DNA from: Phycisphaerales bacterium PN19_bin_20
GTDB lineage: Bacteria > Planctomycetota > Phycisphaerae > Phycisphaerales > UBA1924
Assembly: GCA_021173225.1 (NCBI GenBank)
Contig: JAJOLK010000019.1
Span: 1-61,214, forward strand
Direction of reading: 5' to 3'
Length of the DNA: 61,214 bases
Part shown: positions 44,447 to 52,637 of the stretch, one piece after another
How the letters are laid out: every line of letters starts with the position of its first letter
Position numbering within the stretch: the stretch's first letter is position 1
The notes under the pieces: model-generated
Database searches by the model: none
What the model was told of the DNA's origin: nothing
What the model saw: only the letters and a program-made list of their open reading frames with translations
Made by a program: the position numbers and the translations under genes

Positions 44447-47400
44447 ATGAGCAGCCCACTTCGCGCCGCCCTCCCCTCAGTCAACGCCTGGAGCGCTGAC
44501 TACCTGCAAGGTCAATACGAGGCGTACCAGCAGGACCCGGGCTCATTGCCGCCCGACATGCAGGCGTTCTTCGCGGGCTTTGACTTGGCGATGCGGGCCC
44601 CTGCGCAGGCTATTGCCGGGCATCCGGCAGCTGGCGCAAGCATTGGCGCGGGCGCAAGCACTGGCGGCGGCGCAAGCACTGGCGCGAGCGCAGTCATTGG
44701 CGCGGGCCCGAGTGCCAGCCAAGGGCTGGGCGGCTCCGTCAGCGGTGCCGAGCTGCGCAACGCGTTGCGCTTGCACGCGGGCGCTCGGTCGCTGATCGAC
44801 GCTTATCGCCGCTACGGGCATCTGGCCAGCACGATCGATCCCTTTGGTCGTCCGCGCCCCGGGCACCCTAGCTTGTCGCTCTCAGCCCACGGCCTGGGCG
44901 AGGCAGACCTGTCTGCGCAAGTAGATGCCGGTGACTTCGCAGGCCTGGGTCCTGCTGGCGACGCAGTCACGCTTCGCCAGCTGCACGACGCGCTCCGCGC
45001 GATCTACTGCGGCAGCGTCGGCGTGCAGGCCATGCACATCGCTGACGACACGGCCCGGCGCTGGCTCGTTCAGCGTGTTGAGACTTCGCGCCTGACCGAG
45101 CCGCTGACCAACGATCAGCGCTTTGCGATCTTGGGCTCGCTGAACCGGGCCGAGCAGTTCGAGAAGTTTTTGCAGCTTCGCTACCCCAGCGACAAGCGGT
45201 TTAGCCTTGAGGGGGGCGAAACGCTTATCCCCGTGCTCGAGCGCCTGATGACCGCCGCCAGCGAGCAGGGGGCCGAAGAGCTGATGTTGGGCATGCCCCA
45301 CCGCGGGCGGCTCAACGTGCTCAACAACATCCTGGGCAAGACCTACCAGCAGATCTTCACTGAGTTTGAGGGCTCCTGGAAGGACGACTACGCCGACGGC
45401 GGCGGCGACGTGAAGTACCACAAGGGCTTCTCAGGTCAGTTCACGCTTCCGAGCGGCAAGGCCATCGGCTGCGCACTGGCCAGCAACCCCAGCCACCTTG
45501 AGAGCGTCGGCGCGGTGGTCATGGGCCGGTGCCGCGCCAAGCAGCGCCTGTGCAACGACACCGAGCGTCAGCGCGTGGTCCCGATTGTGATGCACGGCGA
45601 CGCTGCGGCGATCGGGCAGGGCATCGTGGCCGAGCTGGCGAACATGAGCCAGCTCCCGGGTTACACCGTGGGCGGGATGGTTCACGTGGTAGTCAACAAC
45701 CAGATCGGGTTTACGACGATCCCCGAGGACGGGCGCTCGAGCCCGTATTGCACAGACATCGCGCTGCAGAACGACTGCCCGGCGTTGCACGTCAACGCCG
45801 AGGACGCCGAGGCCTCGGTGCTGGTGGCGCAGATCGCTATGGAGTTCCGCCAGCGGTTCCGTCGTGACGTGTGGATTGACATCGTCTGCTACCGCAAGTT
45901 CGGGCACAACGAGCAGGACGAGCAGAGCTACACCCAGCCGATCATGGCCGCGCAGGTCAAGGCCAAGCCCAGCCCAGTAAGCGTCTATGAGTCGCGGCTG
46001 ATCACCGAGGGCGTCATCAGCGCCGGGGGCATGGCCCAGCTTCGTGAGAAGCTCGCCAAGCAGCTTGACGAAGCGCAGGCGCAAGTCCGCTCAGGCGCGA
46101 GCAAGGCCCCGAGCATCGACCCGGGCGGGCGGCGCTGGGCCGGCTTCGGGGCGGCCTTCAGCTTCAAGCCCGTGACCACGGCCATCTCACGTCAGACGCT
46201 CAAGGAAGTCAGCGACGCGCTGGGCACCACGCCCGCGGGCTTTGAGGTCAACCCCAAGCTCAAGAAGCTGTTGGCCGAGCGCCAGGCCCTGGGCAACGCG
46301 ACCGGCCCGCTGACGTACGCCGACGGCGAGAGCCTCGCGATCGGCAGCCTGCTGCTGGAGGGGCACGCCGTGCGTCTGAGCGGGCAAGACTGCCGGCGCG
46401 GGACCTTCAGCCACCGCCACGCGGTGCTGCGTGATTTCCACACCAGCGAGCCGTTTATTCCGCTCAACGCGATGCGCCCCATCGCGCCGCTGCCCGACGA
46501 CGCGGGCAAGCCCGGTGCCGACGGCAAGCTCACCCAGTCGCGCCTGTGCGTGTACGACTCGCCACTGTCTGAGGAAGCGGTCATCGGGTTTGACTATGGC
46601 TACAGCCTGGCAGACCCAGGCATGCTCATCTTGTGGGAGGCGCAGTTCGGCGACTTTGTCAACGGCGCGCAGGTGCTGCTTGACCAGTACCTCGCCAGCG
46701 CCGAGATCAAGTGGCGACGCTGGAGCGGGCTGACGATGCTGCTGCCCCACGGCTACGAGGGTGCAGGGCCTGAGCACTCTTCGTGCCGGGTCGAGCGGTT
46801 CTTGCAGCTCTGCGCCGATGACAACCTGCAGGTGGTGAATCCCAGCACCGGGGCGCAGCTCTTCCACCTGCTGCGCCGCCAGGTTAGCCGTGAGCGCATG
46901 GTCCGCAAGCCGCTGATTGTGCTGACGCCCAAGGGCGCGCTGCGCACGCCCAACGCGCGGGTTGAAGACCTGCTGAGCGGGACGTTTCGCGAGCTGATCG
47001 ATGACGCGACCTTCGAGCAGGCAGCGCAGGGCAAGCCCGCGAGCGACCGCAAGAAGGTCACGCGCGTAGTGCTCTGCTCGGGCAAGGTCTACCACGAGCT
47101 GGCCGAGCGCCGCGCCGCGATGGGCCGGACCGACGTGGCCCTGGTGCGTGTCGAGCAGTTCTACCCGTTCCACACCGAGCTGTTCCAGCAGATCGTGGCC
47201 AGCTACCCGGCCAAGGCCGAGCTGATCTTTTGCCAGGAGGAGCCGCGAAACGCCGGGGCGTTCCTGTTTATCGATGATCTGCTGCGTTCGCGCTGCGGGG
47301 TCAAAGGCCTGCGGTACATCGGCCGCCCGGCGAGCGCCACGCCCGCCACTGGTGGCAAGGACAAGCACAAGGAGCAGCAGGAGGCGATCCTCTCCGAGGC

Positions 47401-47461
47401 CGTCGGTCCGCCGCCCGCCTCGGCCAAAGCCGGGCCCGCCAAGGCCGCGGCCAAGGCCTGA
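44447..47461 (+). CDS. sucA: 2-oxoglutarate dehydrogenase E1 component
   Basis: A 1004-residue thiamine-diphosphate enzyme that decarboxylates 2-oxoglutarate in the TCA cycle and passes succinyl to E2. It has the short N-terminal E2-binding-type segment (SADYLQGQYEAYQQDP), FEKFLQLRYPSDKRFSLEGG, GMPHRGRLNVL, MHGDAAAIGQG and VVNNQIGFTT, and the transketolase-like C-terminal half. Residues about 58-90 are a Gly/Ala/Ser/Thr low-complexity insert made of short imprecise repeats. ATG 44447 has GGAAG upstream. The E2 gene follows after 118 bp. The E3 gene (lpd) is not in the window. Confidence 0.96.
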   Translation: MSSPLRAALPSVNAWSADYLQGQYEAYQQDPGSLPPDMQAFFAGFDLAMRAPAQAIAGHPAAGASIGAGASTGGGASTGASAVIGAGPSASQGLGGSVSGAELRNALRLHAGARSLIDAYRRYGHLASTIDPFGRPRPGHPSLSLSAHGLGEADLSAQVDAGDFAGLGPAGDAVTLRQLHDALRAIYCGSVGVQAMHIADDTARRWLVQRVETSRLTEPLTNDQRFAILGSLNRAEQFEKFLQLRYPSDKRFSLEGGETLIPVLERLMTAASEQGAEELMLGMPHRGRLNVLNNILGKTYQQIFTEFEGSWKDDYADGGGDVKYHKGFSGQFTLPSGKAIGCALASNPSHLESVGAVVMGRCRAKQRLCNDTERQRVVPIVMHGDAAAIGQGIVAELANMSQLPGYTVGGMVHVVVNNQIGFTTIPEDGRSSPYCTDIALQNDCPALHVNAEDAEASVLVAQIAMEFRQRFRRDVWIDIVCYRKFGHNEQDEQSYTQPIMAAQVKAKPSPVSVYESRLITEGVISAGGMAQLREKLAKQLDEAQAQVRSGASKAPSIDPGGRRWAGFGAAFSFKPVTTAISRQTLKEVSDALGTTPAGFEVNPKLKKLLAERQALGNATGPLTYADGESLAIGSLLLEGHAVRLSGQDCRRGTFSHRHAVLRDFHTSEPFIPLNAMRPIAPLPDDAGKPGADGKLTQSRLCVYDSPLSEEAVIGFDYGYSLADPGMLILWEAQFGDFVNGAQVLLDQYLASAEIKWRRWSGLTMLLPHGYEGAGPEHSSCRVERFLQLCADDNLQVVNPSTGAQLFHLLRRQVSRERMVRKPLIVLTPKGALRTPNARVEDLLSGTFRELIDDATFEQAAQGKPASDRKKVTRVVLCSGKVYHELAERRAAMGRTDVALVRVEQFYPFHTELFQQIVASYPAKAELIFCQEEPRNAGAFLFIDDLLRSRCGVKGLRYIGRPASATPATGGKDKHKEQQEAILSEAVGPPPASAKAGPAKAAAKA

Positions 47462-47579
47462 TTCCTGACTCTCACCGGCTCGGCCCCATGCCGCACGCGC
47501 CCCGTTGGCAGACAAACCAAAGCGCACGAACACCGCGCCCGACCGAAGCACACGCCGCACGCACCCGACGGACCAACAC

Positions 47580-48935
47580 ATGCCCCTTGACATCATCATC
47601 CCTGAGTTTGGCGAGTCTGTCCCCAGCGGTGTCATCGCGCGCTGGATCAAGAAGGACGGCGAGCTTGTCAAACGTGACGAGCCCGTGCTCGAGCTTGAGA
47701 CCGACAAGGTCACCGCTGAGGTCGTCTCACCCGCCGACGGCGTGCTGCGCCACACCGCCAAGGCCGGCGACACCGTGCTGGTCAAAACCAGCGTGGGCAC
47801 CATCGACCCCGCGGGCACGCCGACCGCCAGTGCGGCCGAGACCCCCACGGCCCCAGCAGCCCAGGCGACTGCAACGACCAAGCCCGCCGCCGCCACATCA
47901 GCCGGTTCGCCGTCTGCTGGCGCGGCGCCTGCCGGTGCGCCGCCTGCCGGTGCGCCGAAAGCTGGCGCACCGGCCACCAGCAACGGGCAGCAAAATGACG
48001 TGCGCGCCACGCCGCTGGCACGCAAGGTTGCTGAAGAAGTCGGCGTCAACCTCTCGTCGGTCCCCGGTACCGGCCCGGGCGGGCGGATCCGTGAGAGTGA
48101 CGTCCGAGCGGCCCAAACTGGGCCAGCTGCGGCCGGGCCCGCCCCCGCCGCATCGCCCGCGCAGAGCGTCGCCTCCGCAGCCGCGCCCAGCGCCGGTGCT
48201 GGTGCCGTCCCCCGCGTCGGGCCCCGGCGTGAGCGTCTGAGCCCGCTACGCCAGCGGATTGCCCAGCGTCTAGTTGAGGCTCAGCACACCGCCGCGATGC
48301 TCACGACCTTCAACGAGGTTGACATGACCGCCGTCATGGAGATGCGCAAGCGTTACAAGGAGGAGTTCGAGAAGAAGCACGCGGTGGGCCTGGGCTTCAT
48401 GTCGTTCTTCGTCAAGGCCGCCGCCAGCGCGCTGATGAAGATGCCGATGGTCAATGCCAGCTTGGTGCCCGGCGCGGCCGGTGTCGAGGTTGAGTTTCAT
48501 GACAGCGCCGACATCGCCGTCGCCGTCAGCACGCCCAAGGGCCTGACCGTTCCGGTCCTGCGCGGCTGCCAACGCCTGAGCTTCGCCGGGGTCGAGTCGG
48601 GCATCAAAGACCTGGCGACTCGCGCGCGCGACGGCAAGCTGACCCTCGATGAGCTGCAGGGCGGCACGTTCACCATCACCAATGGCGGGATCTTCGGCTC
48701 GATGATGTCGACCCCGATCCTCAACGCCCCGCAGTCAGCCATCCTCGGGATGCACACCATCAAGAACCGGCCGGTTGAGCACCCCGACGTGCCCGGCACG
48801 ATCGCGCTGCGGCCCATGATGTACCTGGCTCTTTCCTATGACCACCGCATCCTTGATGGGTCTGAGGCCGTGACCTTCCTGGTTGCGATCAAGAATGCCC
48901 TTGAGCGACCCGAGAAGCTGCTGCTGGACCTGTAA
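47580..48935 (+). CDS. sucB: dihydrolipoyllysine-residue succinyltransferase (E2)
   Basis: A 451-residue E2. The N-terminal lipoyl domain has the modified Lys in [11 protein letters not shown] (about residue 42). A Pro/Ala/Gly-rich linker follows, then the peripheral subunit-binding domain ([17 protein letters not shown] and [11 protein letters not shown]), a second linker, and the catalytic domain ending with [13 protein letters not shown], where the His is catalytic. ATG 47580 was chosen because the lipoyl domain starts there; GACGGA lies 9 nt upstream. It forms the core of the complex with the E1 encoded just upstream. Confidence 0.95.
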   Translation: MPLDIIIPEFGESVPSGVIARWIKKDGELVKRDEPVLELETDKVTAEVVSPADGVLRHTAKAGDTVLVKTSVGTIDPAGTPTASAAETPTAPAAQATATTKPAAATSAGSPSAGAAPAGAPPAGAPKAGAPATSNGQQNDVRATPLARKVAEEVGVNLSSVPGTGPGGRIRESDVRAAQTGPAAAGPAPAASPAQSVASAAAPSAGAGAVPRVGPRRERLSPLRQRIAQRLVEAQHTAAMLTTFNEVDMTAVMEMRKRYKEEFEKKHAVGLGFMSFFVKAAASALMKMPMVNASLVPGAAGVEVEFHDSADIAVAVSTPKGLTVPVLRGCQRLSFAGVESGIKDLATRARDGKLTLDELQGGTFTITNGGIFGSMMSTPILNAPQSAILGMHTIKNRPVEHPDVPGTIALRPMMYLALSYDHRILDGSEAVTFLVAIKNALERPEKLLLDL

Positions 48936-49232
48936 GGTGTGCCGGCGATGACGTCCGATACCCGGATCAGCGCTCGATGAACACGAATTTGGGGTGCACC
49001 GAGCGCTTTCCTGCCCTAACCTTAGGGGTTGGAGCTCGCACCCTGCCCAGTTGGCTGGCCAATCGGGGCCGGTGAGGCTGGTTTGGGATCTAGGCCCGAT
49101 GGCAAGAGGTACCTTACGCCGACTCTGGGGTGTAAGGCGATCGAGCGTGGGTGAGCCTGACGCCCGGAGTAAGCGGGGAGGTGAAACCCTGGGGTCTAGT
49201 TCTGCGAATGGGTCTTTGCGCGAGCGAGTGTT
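48936..49232. promoter_or_regulatory. spacer with dyad CCTTAC-N14-GTAAGG upstream of the LuxR-type gene
   Basis: No gene in this 297-bp spacer. A perfect dyad, CCTTAC (49112-49117) and GTAAGG (49132-49137), lies about 95 nt before the LuxR-type gene and could be an operator or a hairpin. The segment CCCTAACCTTAGGGG near 49014 is another short inverted repeat that might end the sucAB transcript. Confidence 0.3.
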
Positions 49233-50138
49233 ATGTTGAACAGCCCCGATCAGTACCACCCGTCGGCCTCCGGCGCGGTGATGGAGAGCAGGATGGCCGT
49301 CCCGCAGTTTCATCCGGATCCTTCACCTATCAGCAACGGTTCGACGCTGCCCGTTGCCGGGCCGGCGACACCGAGCTTGGGCGGCCCGCTGGTCCAAGAC
49401 CTTCCTGACGTCTGGCAGACGTTGGTGGCGGATTCCGGGGCGGACGTGGCGATCTGCACCGCCGACGGGCGCGTGCTGTACATGAGCCAGGTGCTGTCGT
49501 GGTGGGCACCGGTCCGCGTGTTTGACGGGGTGGTGGGCAAGTCACTGCTTGAGATCTTCCCTAAGGCTATCGCCGAGGAACGCATCGGCCTGCTGCGTCG
49601 CGTGATGGAGACGGGCAAGCCCGTGATCATCCATGCCGCGTGGAAGGGCATTCGCACGCGCACGGTCATGCGTCCGCTGCGAGCGACGCCCGGCGGGGTG
49701 ATCGACCGCGTGCTGGTGATCTGTCGCGGCACCGTGCCAAGCGATGAGACCCGCGCCGCGCAGGCGGACGTTGAGGTGGTCCAGGCCCAGCATGTCGACA
49801 AGGGCCAGCTCGCGCACCTGACCCCGCGTGAGCTTGAGATCTTGGCGCTGATTGGCCAGGGGCTGACGACGGCGGCGATCGCCGACAAGCTCTACCGCAG
49901 CCGCAAGACGATCGAGGCGCACCGACTGAGCCTGGGCATCAAGCTCAACGCGCGCAACCGGGTTGACCTGGCCCGCATCGCGGTTCAGAGCGGGCTGGTT
50001 CCGGCTGACACCGTGCTGCCCGACCGCGGGCGCGGACGCGGCAAGAACCAGGGTCCCGGTAGTCGCGGGCCGAGTGGGCCCGGCAACGCGGGCGGCTCGG
50101 TCACTGGCCTGGGCCCCATTGAGCCCAGCCAGGGATGA
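49233..50138 (+). CDS. PAS domain LuxR/NarL-type transcriptional regulator
   Basis: A 301-residue regulator. Residues about 60-160 resemble a PAS sensor (ICTADGRVLYMSQVLSWWAP, GKSLLEIFP). The C-terminal LuxR-type DNA-binding domain is clear: LTPRELEILALIGQGLTTAAIADKLYRSRKTIEAH. There is no receiver domain, so the signal is probably a ligand or cofactor. After the DNA-binding domain there is a disordered Gly/Arg-rich tail of about 40 residues. ATG 49233 is used; ATG 49281 and ATG 49293 are possible, and the last has GGAG upstream. The dyad at 49112-49137 may be its own operator. Confidence 0.85.
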   Translation: MLNSPDQYHPSASGAVMESRMAVPQFHPDPSPISNGSTLPVAGPATPSLGGPLVQDLPDVWQTLVADSGADVAICTADGRVLYMSQVLSWWAPVRVFDGVVGKSLLEIFPKAIAEERIGLLRRVMETGKPVIIHAAWKGIRTRTVMRPLRATPGGVIDRVLVICRGTVPSDETRAAQADVEVVQAQHVDKGQLAHLTPRELEILALIGQGLTTAAIADKLYRSRKTIEAHRLSLGIKLNARNRVDLARIAVQSGLVPADTVLPDRGRGRGKNQGPGSRGPSGPGNAGGSVTGLGPIEPSQG

Positions 50139-50207
50139 TTGCGGGGACCGGTTGTGGCGAATGGGTTGAACAAGTGCCTTGCGCAGGGCGATTTCGGTGT
50201 AGACTGA

Positions 50208-50516
50208 CTGCGGTGGGACCTCGCGAGCAACTTCCCCCTTACGCTGCCGGTGGCGCTCACCTGGATGGAAGCGGCGATCATCTGCAACTGGCTGCACAAC
50301 GGGCGGTCAGGCGTTCAGGGCCTTCCGCGCAGACGGCTTCCTGCCGCTCCAAGCCGGCTCACTCGCAACCGTCCAAAGCCCGAGGGCCTGATGGACGCGG
50401 CAGGGGGGCTTGTTGAGTGGCTGGACAACCGCGGGCTTGCAGGGTGCGACCCTACAGGATCTGTTGCCCAATCGTCCGACCCAGACATCCAGTTTGTTTC
50501 TAACTTTGGTGATTAG
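50208..50516 (+). pseudogene. remnant of formylglycine-generating-enzyme (SUMF1)-like domain
   Basis: Between stop codons the frame reads LPVALTWMEAAIICNWLHNG and later PEGLMDAAGGLVEWLDN. These correspond to the FGE-sulfatase pattern PVxxVSWxDAxxFCNWLHNG and PEGLYDMAGNVWEW, but the roughly 30 residues between are missing family text, and the gene lacks a beginning and an end. A GTG at 50250 could start an 88-residue product. I regard this as a decayed fragment of a longer gene. The alternative is a small unrelated protein. Confidence 0.45.
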
Positions 50517-50735
50517 CAGAGATTTCCAACGCCGTCTGCGTTCGGATCGCGAGTGTTGTTCCAACGTCGGGCGCTGGCGTTGCACTTGGCATGACCCTTG
50601 TTTCTTTGGCCCGCCGGCGTGGGCGGGTTTGTTGTGGTGCTGCTCATTCTCTCGTTTAAGAGGCTTGCAAATGAACGTGCGATGAGCGGGGAGGGGTGAG
50701 GGGTGTGCAATGAGGGCTCGGCCTACGCCCCGATG

Positions 50736-50880
50736 GCAGGCTGAAAACCTGCCCCACGCGGGGTAGACCAAAGCGGCAGGATGAAGTGCTGCCCCACGCG
50801 GGGTAGACCAAAGCGGCAGGATGAAGTGCTGCCCCACGCGAGGCAGACCAAAGCGGCAGGATGAAATCCTGCCCATGCGG
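50736..50880. repeat. 40-bp tandem repeat with internal palindromes, three full copies
   Basis: Units at 50761-50800, 50801-50840 and 50841-50880 contain GGGTAGACCAAAGCGGCAGG followed by ATGAAGTGCTGCCCCACGCG; the third is diverged. A partial copy starts at 50736. Each contains an imperfect palindrome of the form GGCAGGAT-GAA-ATCCTGCC plus CCCCACGCGGGG at the junction. The flanking 50517-50735 holds no recognisable gene. Confidence 0.8.
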
Positions 50881-50932
50881 ACAGGGCGGGGGCTGAGGGG
50901 GCTGGGCCTAGCATTGGCCGAATCAGGGTTTG

Positions 50933-51005
50933 GCCACCGTAGCTCAGTTGGTAGAGCATCGCTTTTGTAAAGCGACGGTCGCAGGTTCGACTCCTGTCGG
51001 TGGCT
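50933..51005 (+). tRNA. tRNA-Thr (anticodon TGT)
   Basis: A 73-nt cloverleaf. The acceptor stem GCCACCG pairs with CGGTGGC. The D-arm is AGCTCAGTTGGTAGAGC, the anticodon stem TCGCT/AGCGA encloses the loop TTTGTAA with anticodon TGT, and the T-arm contains GGTTCGACTCC. The discriminator is T, and CCA is not encoded. It reads ACA and, by wobble, other Thr codons. Confidence 0.97.
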
Positions 51006-51121
51006 TTGCTGGTCGGAATGTGAAGGCGTTGGGGGTCTGGTGGCCGATCTTGGGTGTGGCGCGGCGGAGCCCGCGCCGGGCCAGGCCGCCGGTGCCCGAC
51101 GCAGCGTTGCGGAGGTGCGAT

Positions 51122-51517
51122 ATGGACGGCCGATCGGATCAGGACCAACCCGCCATGGTGAGCGCGCGCAACGCCCTGCCCTCGACCCGTTCGAGCATTA
51201 CCCACAAGTTCGTCATTGGTGCCCACGAGGGGTACTTGACGGTGGGTTTTCACGCGGACGGGCGTCCTGGCGAGCTGTTCATCAAGATGAGTAAGGAAGG
51301 CTCGACGATCAGCGGGATGTGCCAGGCGTTTTGCCGCGCGTTCTCGCTGGCGCTGCAGTACGGGCTGAGCGTTGAGGAGGCGGTGGTGCGGTTCAAGGGG
51401 ATGCGTTTTGAGCCGATGGGCGCAACGAACAACCCTGAGATTCCCGAGGCGCTAAGCGTGGTGGACTATGTGGCGCGGTTCCTTGAGCTGCACTTTACCG
51501 GCGTGCGGCGGGGCTGA
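51122..51517 (+). CDS. stand-alone C-terminal domain of B12-dependent (class II) ribonucleotide reductase
   Basis: A 131-residue protein whose body matches the conserved tail of NrdJ: SITHKFVIGAHEGYLTVGFH, GRPGELFIKMSKEGSTISGM, ALQYGLSVEEAVVRFKGMRF and PMGATNNPEIPEALSVVDYV. In NrdJ this TSCPD-type region follows the catalytic barrel. Here it is a separate short gene with its own GGAGGT 7 nt before ATG 51122, so it is a dissociated subunit or an independent domain protein rather than a fragment. The catalytic part is not in the window. The open frame extends upstream through the tRNA gene, which is not coding. Confidence 0.8.
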   Translation: MDGRSDQDQPAMVSARNALPSTRSSITHKFVIGAHEGYLTVGFHADGRPGELFIKMSKEGSTISGMCQAFCRAFSLALQYGLSVEEAVVRFKGMRFEPMGATNNPEIPEALSVVDYVARFLELHFTGVRRG

Positions 51518-51591
51518 GTTCTGGAACCGAGTTTGTTGGCTGAGCGGCGCAGTCGCTGGGCGGACGCTGACTGGGCTGAGCGCACGCTCGC

Positions 51592-51597
51592 TACGCT
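51592..51597 (+). promoter_or_regulatory. leaderless-type -10 box of the asparaginase gene
   Basis: TACGCT ends 6 nt before ATG 51604; CTGACT stands 19 nt upstream of it as a poor -35 candidate. Confidence 0.4.
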
Positions 51598-51603
51598 GGC
51601 AAG

Positions 51604-52620
51604 ATGAGCACCTCTGCTGACGCGCACGGGCCGGTGGTTCTATCAACATGGAGCTTTGGGCACGTGGCGAACGCGGCGGCGTGGCCGGTGCTGCAGGCTG
51701 GCGGCAGCGCGCTGGACGCGGCGGTGGCCGGGTGCACGGCCGTGGAGCTTGATGAGAGCGTTGATAGCGTGGGCATCGGTGGAATTCCGGACTCGTCTGG
51801 GCGTGTCTCGCTGGACGCGTGCGTGATGGAGTCTGCCGAGCGGTGCGGGAGCGTGTGCTTTCTGCGGGGCTACAGCCAGGCGGCGCAGATCGCGCGGGCG
51901 GTGATGGACAAGACGGTGCACGTCATGCTCGCGGGCGATGGCGCGGCGGCGTTCGCGGCGCGGCATGGGTTTGTGGCGCACCGGTCGCACCTGTTGACCT
52001 CTGGCAGTATCAGGGCGTGGCAGGAGTGGGCGGCGGGCCAGAGTGCGCGGGTATTAGGGCAGCGCGAGGGCGAGCTGCCGCCGATGAACGTGGAGGAGCG
52101 GTACGGGCTGGCGAGCGGTGGTAGTGCGGGGAGTGTTGAGGTGAAGGAGCCGATGCACGACACGGTGTGCGTGCTGGCGAGCGATCAGGCGGGGCGTCTT
52201 GGCGGGGCGGTGACGACCAGCGGGCTGGGCTTCAAGGTGCCGGGGCGCGTGGGCGATTCGCCGATTGTCGGGCACGGGCTGTATGTGGATCAGGACGTGG
52301 GTGCGGCGGCGTGCACGGGCAATGGCGAGCTGATCATGGGCGTGTGCGGGAGTTTTCTGGCGGTGGAGCTGTTGCGCGCGGGCAAGACGCCACGCGAGGC
52401 GGCGCAGGCGGTGCTTGAGAGGGTCCAGCGGAGCTACAAGGTGAGGCCCGAGCATCAGGTGGGTGTGGTGGTGCTGGCCAGCGAGCGGCTTGCACAGACG
52501 CAGCGAGCGCCGATGGGTGAGCGCGCGGTGGGGCTGAGCCTGCGCGCGGGCTTTAGCACGTGGCTGACCAGCGGCGCGGGCCCGGCGGAACGCGTGATGG
52601 CTGAGGCCGTGCTTGGATGA
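51604..52620 (+). CDS. glycosylasparaginase / isoaspartyl peptidase family Ntn hydrolase
   Basis: A 338-residue N-terminal-nucleophile hydrolase. WSFGHVANAAAWPVLQAGGSALDA is the family opening, and the cleavage/nucleophile motif is HDTVCVLA with Thr187, where the precursor splits into two subunits. The downstream SGLGFKVPGRVGDSPIVGHGLY segment binds substrate. It most resembles N4-(beta-N-acetylglucosaminyl)-L-asparaginase, which removes Asn from glycoprotein fragments. No signal peptide is present, so it should work in the cytoplasm. The start fits a leaderless transcript. Confidence 0.9.
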   Translation: MSTSADAHGPVVLSTWSFGHVANAAAWPVLQAGGSALDAAVAGCTAVELDESVDSVGIGGIPDSSGRVSLDACVMESAERCGSVCFLRGYSQAAQIARAVMDKTVHVMLAGDGAAAFAARHGFVAHRSHLLTSGSIRAWQEWAAGQSARVLGQREGELPPMNVEERYGLASGGSAGSVEVKEPMHDTVCVLASDQAGRLGGAVTTSGLGFKVPGRVGDSPIVGHGLYVDQDVGAAACTGNGELIMGVCGSFLAVELLRAGKTPREAAQAVLERVQRSYKVRPEHQVGVVVLASERLAQTQRAPMGERAVGLSLRAGFSTWLTSGAGPAERVMAEAVLG

Positions 52621-52637
52621 GCGGCGCGCGTGGGGGC

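Noticed and set aside
46187..48049. 620-codon open frame on the minus strand
   Set aside because: Antisense to sucA and sucB and spans the gap between them; a composition artefact.
50930..51121. N-terminal extension of the NrdJ-tail gene
   Set aside because: The added residues (VAQLVEHRFCKATVAGSTPVG) are the translation of the tRNA-Thr gene; a strong ribosome-binding site marks the ATG at 51122.
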